IMG/VR virus record: IMGVR_UViG_3300031785_000072
Span: 1-21,025 of that record
Length of the DNA: 21,025 nucleotides
Reading direction: 5' to 3' (one strand)
Source of the DNA: a virus
Part shown: positions 20,676 to 21,025 of the stretch, piece after piece
How the letters are laid out: each line of letters opens with the position of its first letter
Position numbering within the stretch: position 1 is the first letter of the stretch
Position numbers and translations under genes: made by a program
Notes under the pieces: generated by a model
What the model was told of the DNA's origin: nothing
Database searches by the model: none
Seen by the model: the letters and a program-made list of their open reading frames with translations, nothing else

Positions 20676-21025
20676 TATTTACCTTTTTTATTTATCATTT
20701 GCAAACCCTGTTTACCAAATCTATATCCAAATGAGCTACCTATTATTATATATAACATATTTGAAAACCAATTCGGTGTATTTTGATCTAAAAATACAAA
20801 ACCTTCCTTAACATATGGCTGAGTCCAGGGCAGGAAGCAGCAAATTAATATTGCTCCAAATATAAGTGACCAAAACTCGTCCTTCCAGCTTTCACCCATT
20901 TGATTTGTAAGGGCTTGTTCATTCAACATTGAACTTGTCGCTTCTGTCTCGTAAACTTTTGCTTCGGCTCTAGCTCTAGCTACTTTTACTTCTGTTTCGG
21001 CTTTCGCTTTATCAACTCGACCTTG
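20675..21025 (-). CDS. Holin-like membrane protein, N-terminus cut by window edge
   Basis: The frame is open from the right edge (codon at 21025-21023) to TAA at 20677-20675, giving 116 visible residues. An internal ATG at 20929 exists, but codons upstream are clearly coding. They give a charged coiled coil (RVDKAKAETEVKVARARAEA, then KVYETEATSS), which runs into SWKDEFWSLIFGAILICCFL (visible residues 46-65), PWTQPYVKEGFVFLDQNTPN and a second hydrophobic segment MLYIIIGSSFGYRFG. This order (acid/base helix, DEFW, TM, P..QPYV..GF..L...P.W, TM) matches the phage 3TM-holin type found before head genes in marine phages and gene-transfer agents. It probably sits in the inner membrane. Whether it times lysis or has a head role cannot be told; no endolysin is in the window. 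Confidence 0.78.
   Translation of the reverse strand, partial: QGRVDKAKAETEVKVARARAEAKVYETEATSSMLNEQALTNQMGESWKDEFWSLIFGAILICCFLPWTQPYVKEGFVFLDQNTPNWFSNMLYIIIGSSFGYRFGKQGLQMINKKGK

Noticed and set aside
1-21025. tRNA genes, CRISPR arrays, transposons, integrase or attachment sites
   Set aside because: No cloverleaf, regular spaced direct repeats, terminal inverted repeats or recombinase motifs were seen. Protein-level repeats in fibres explain the repetitive look.

Overview
The window is a late structural region of a tailed double-stranded DNA phage. Every gene that can be supported lies on the minus strand, so transcription runs from coordinate 21025 down to 1. The DNA is AT-rich, the genes are tightly packed and many overlap by one base (TAATG junctions). 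The protein families are those typical of uncultured marine phages: a Mu gpT-like capsid, modular low-complexity fibres ending in peptidase S74 chaperones, and a viral GroES. The adaptor/connector and nozzle-like proteins, with no tape measure, tail tube or sheath gene, point to a short-tailed (podovirus-like) virion. A low-GC marine host such as a SAR11-type bacterium is plausible, but no host gene is present to show it.

Head module (21025 to 16705). It begins at the right edge with the C-terminal part of a holin-like membrane protein. A 44-residue basic peptide, a 99-residue basic protein and a 65-residue protein follow. Next comes a GroES/Cpn10 co-chaperonin with a long N-terminal extension. 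Then come a coiled-coil scaffolding-like protein, a conserved 156-residue head-region protein, a probable capsid decoration protein and the major capsid protein. The order suggests that the co-chaperonin recruits host GroEL to fold head proteins made from the same transcript. A strong intrinsic terminator follows the capsid gene. The 113-base gap that holds it is the longest non-coding stretch in the window.

Connector module (16591 to 13342). Two small virion-like proteins, an XhlA-like coiled-coil membrane protein, a gp4/adaptor-like protein, a protein with a beta module that recurs in the nozzle, and a second adaptor-like protein lie here. They probably build the portal-proximal neck.

Fibre cassette (13331 to 3269). 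About 10 kb is devoted to tail appendages. It has one gp80-like tail protein, six fibre or fibre-like proteins (two with C-terminal S74 autoprocessing chaperones), a 159-residue protein ending in a tandem repeat, and four small proteins interleaved between them. Modules recur between fibres: an N-terminal MPYIG tag, an NFGAD...LTH block, SAAIA..KL blocks and S74 ends. This looks like a mosaic receptor-binding array.

Tail nozzle and distal end (3269 to 1). A 706-residue P22 gp10/nozzle-like protein carries two inserted beta modules. It is followed by a 52-residue and a 107-residue protein, then by a gly-rich virion protein that runs off the left edge. No RNA gene, transposon, integrase, CRISPR array, replication gene or lysis enzyme was seen. 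Outside the 113-base gap there is no stretch over 100 bases without a gene.
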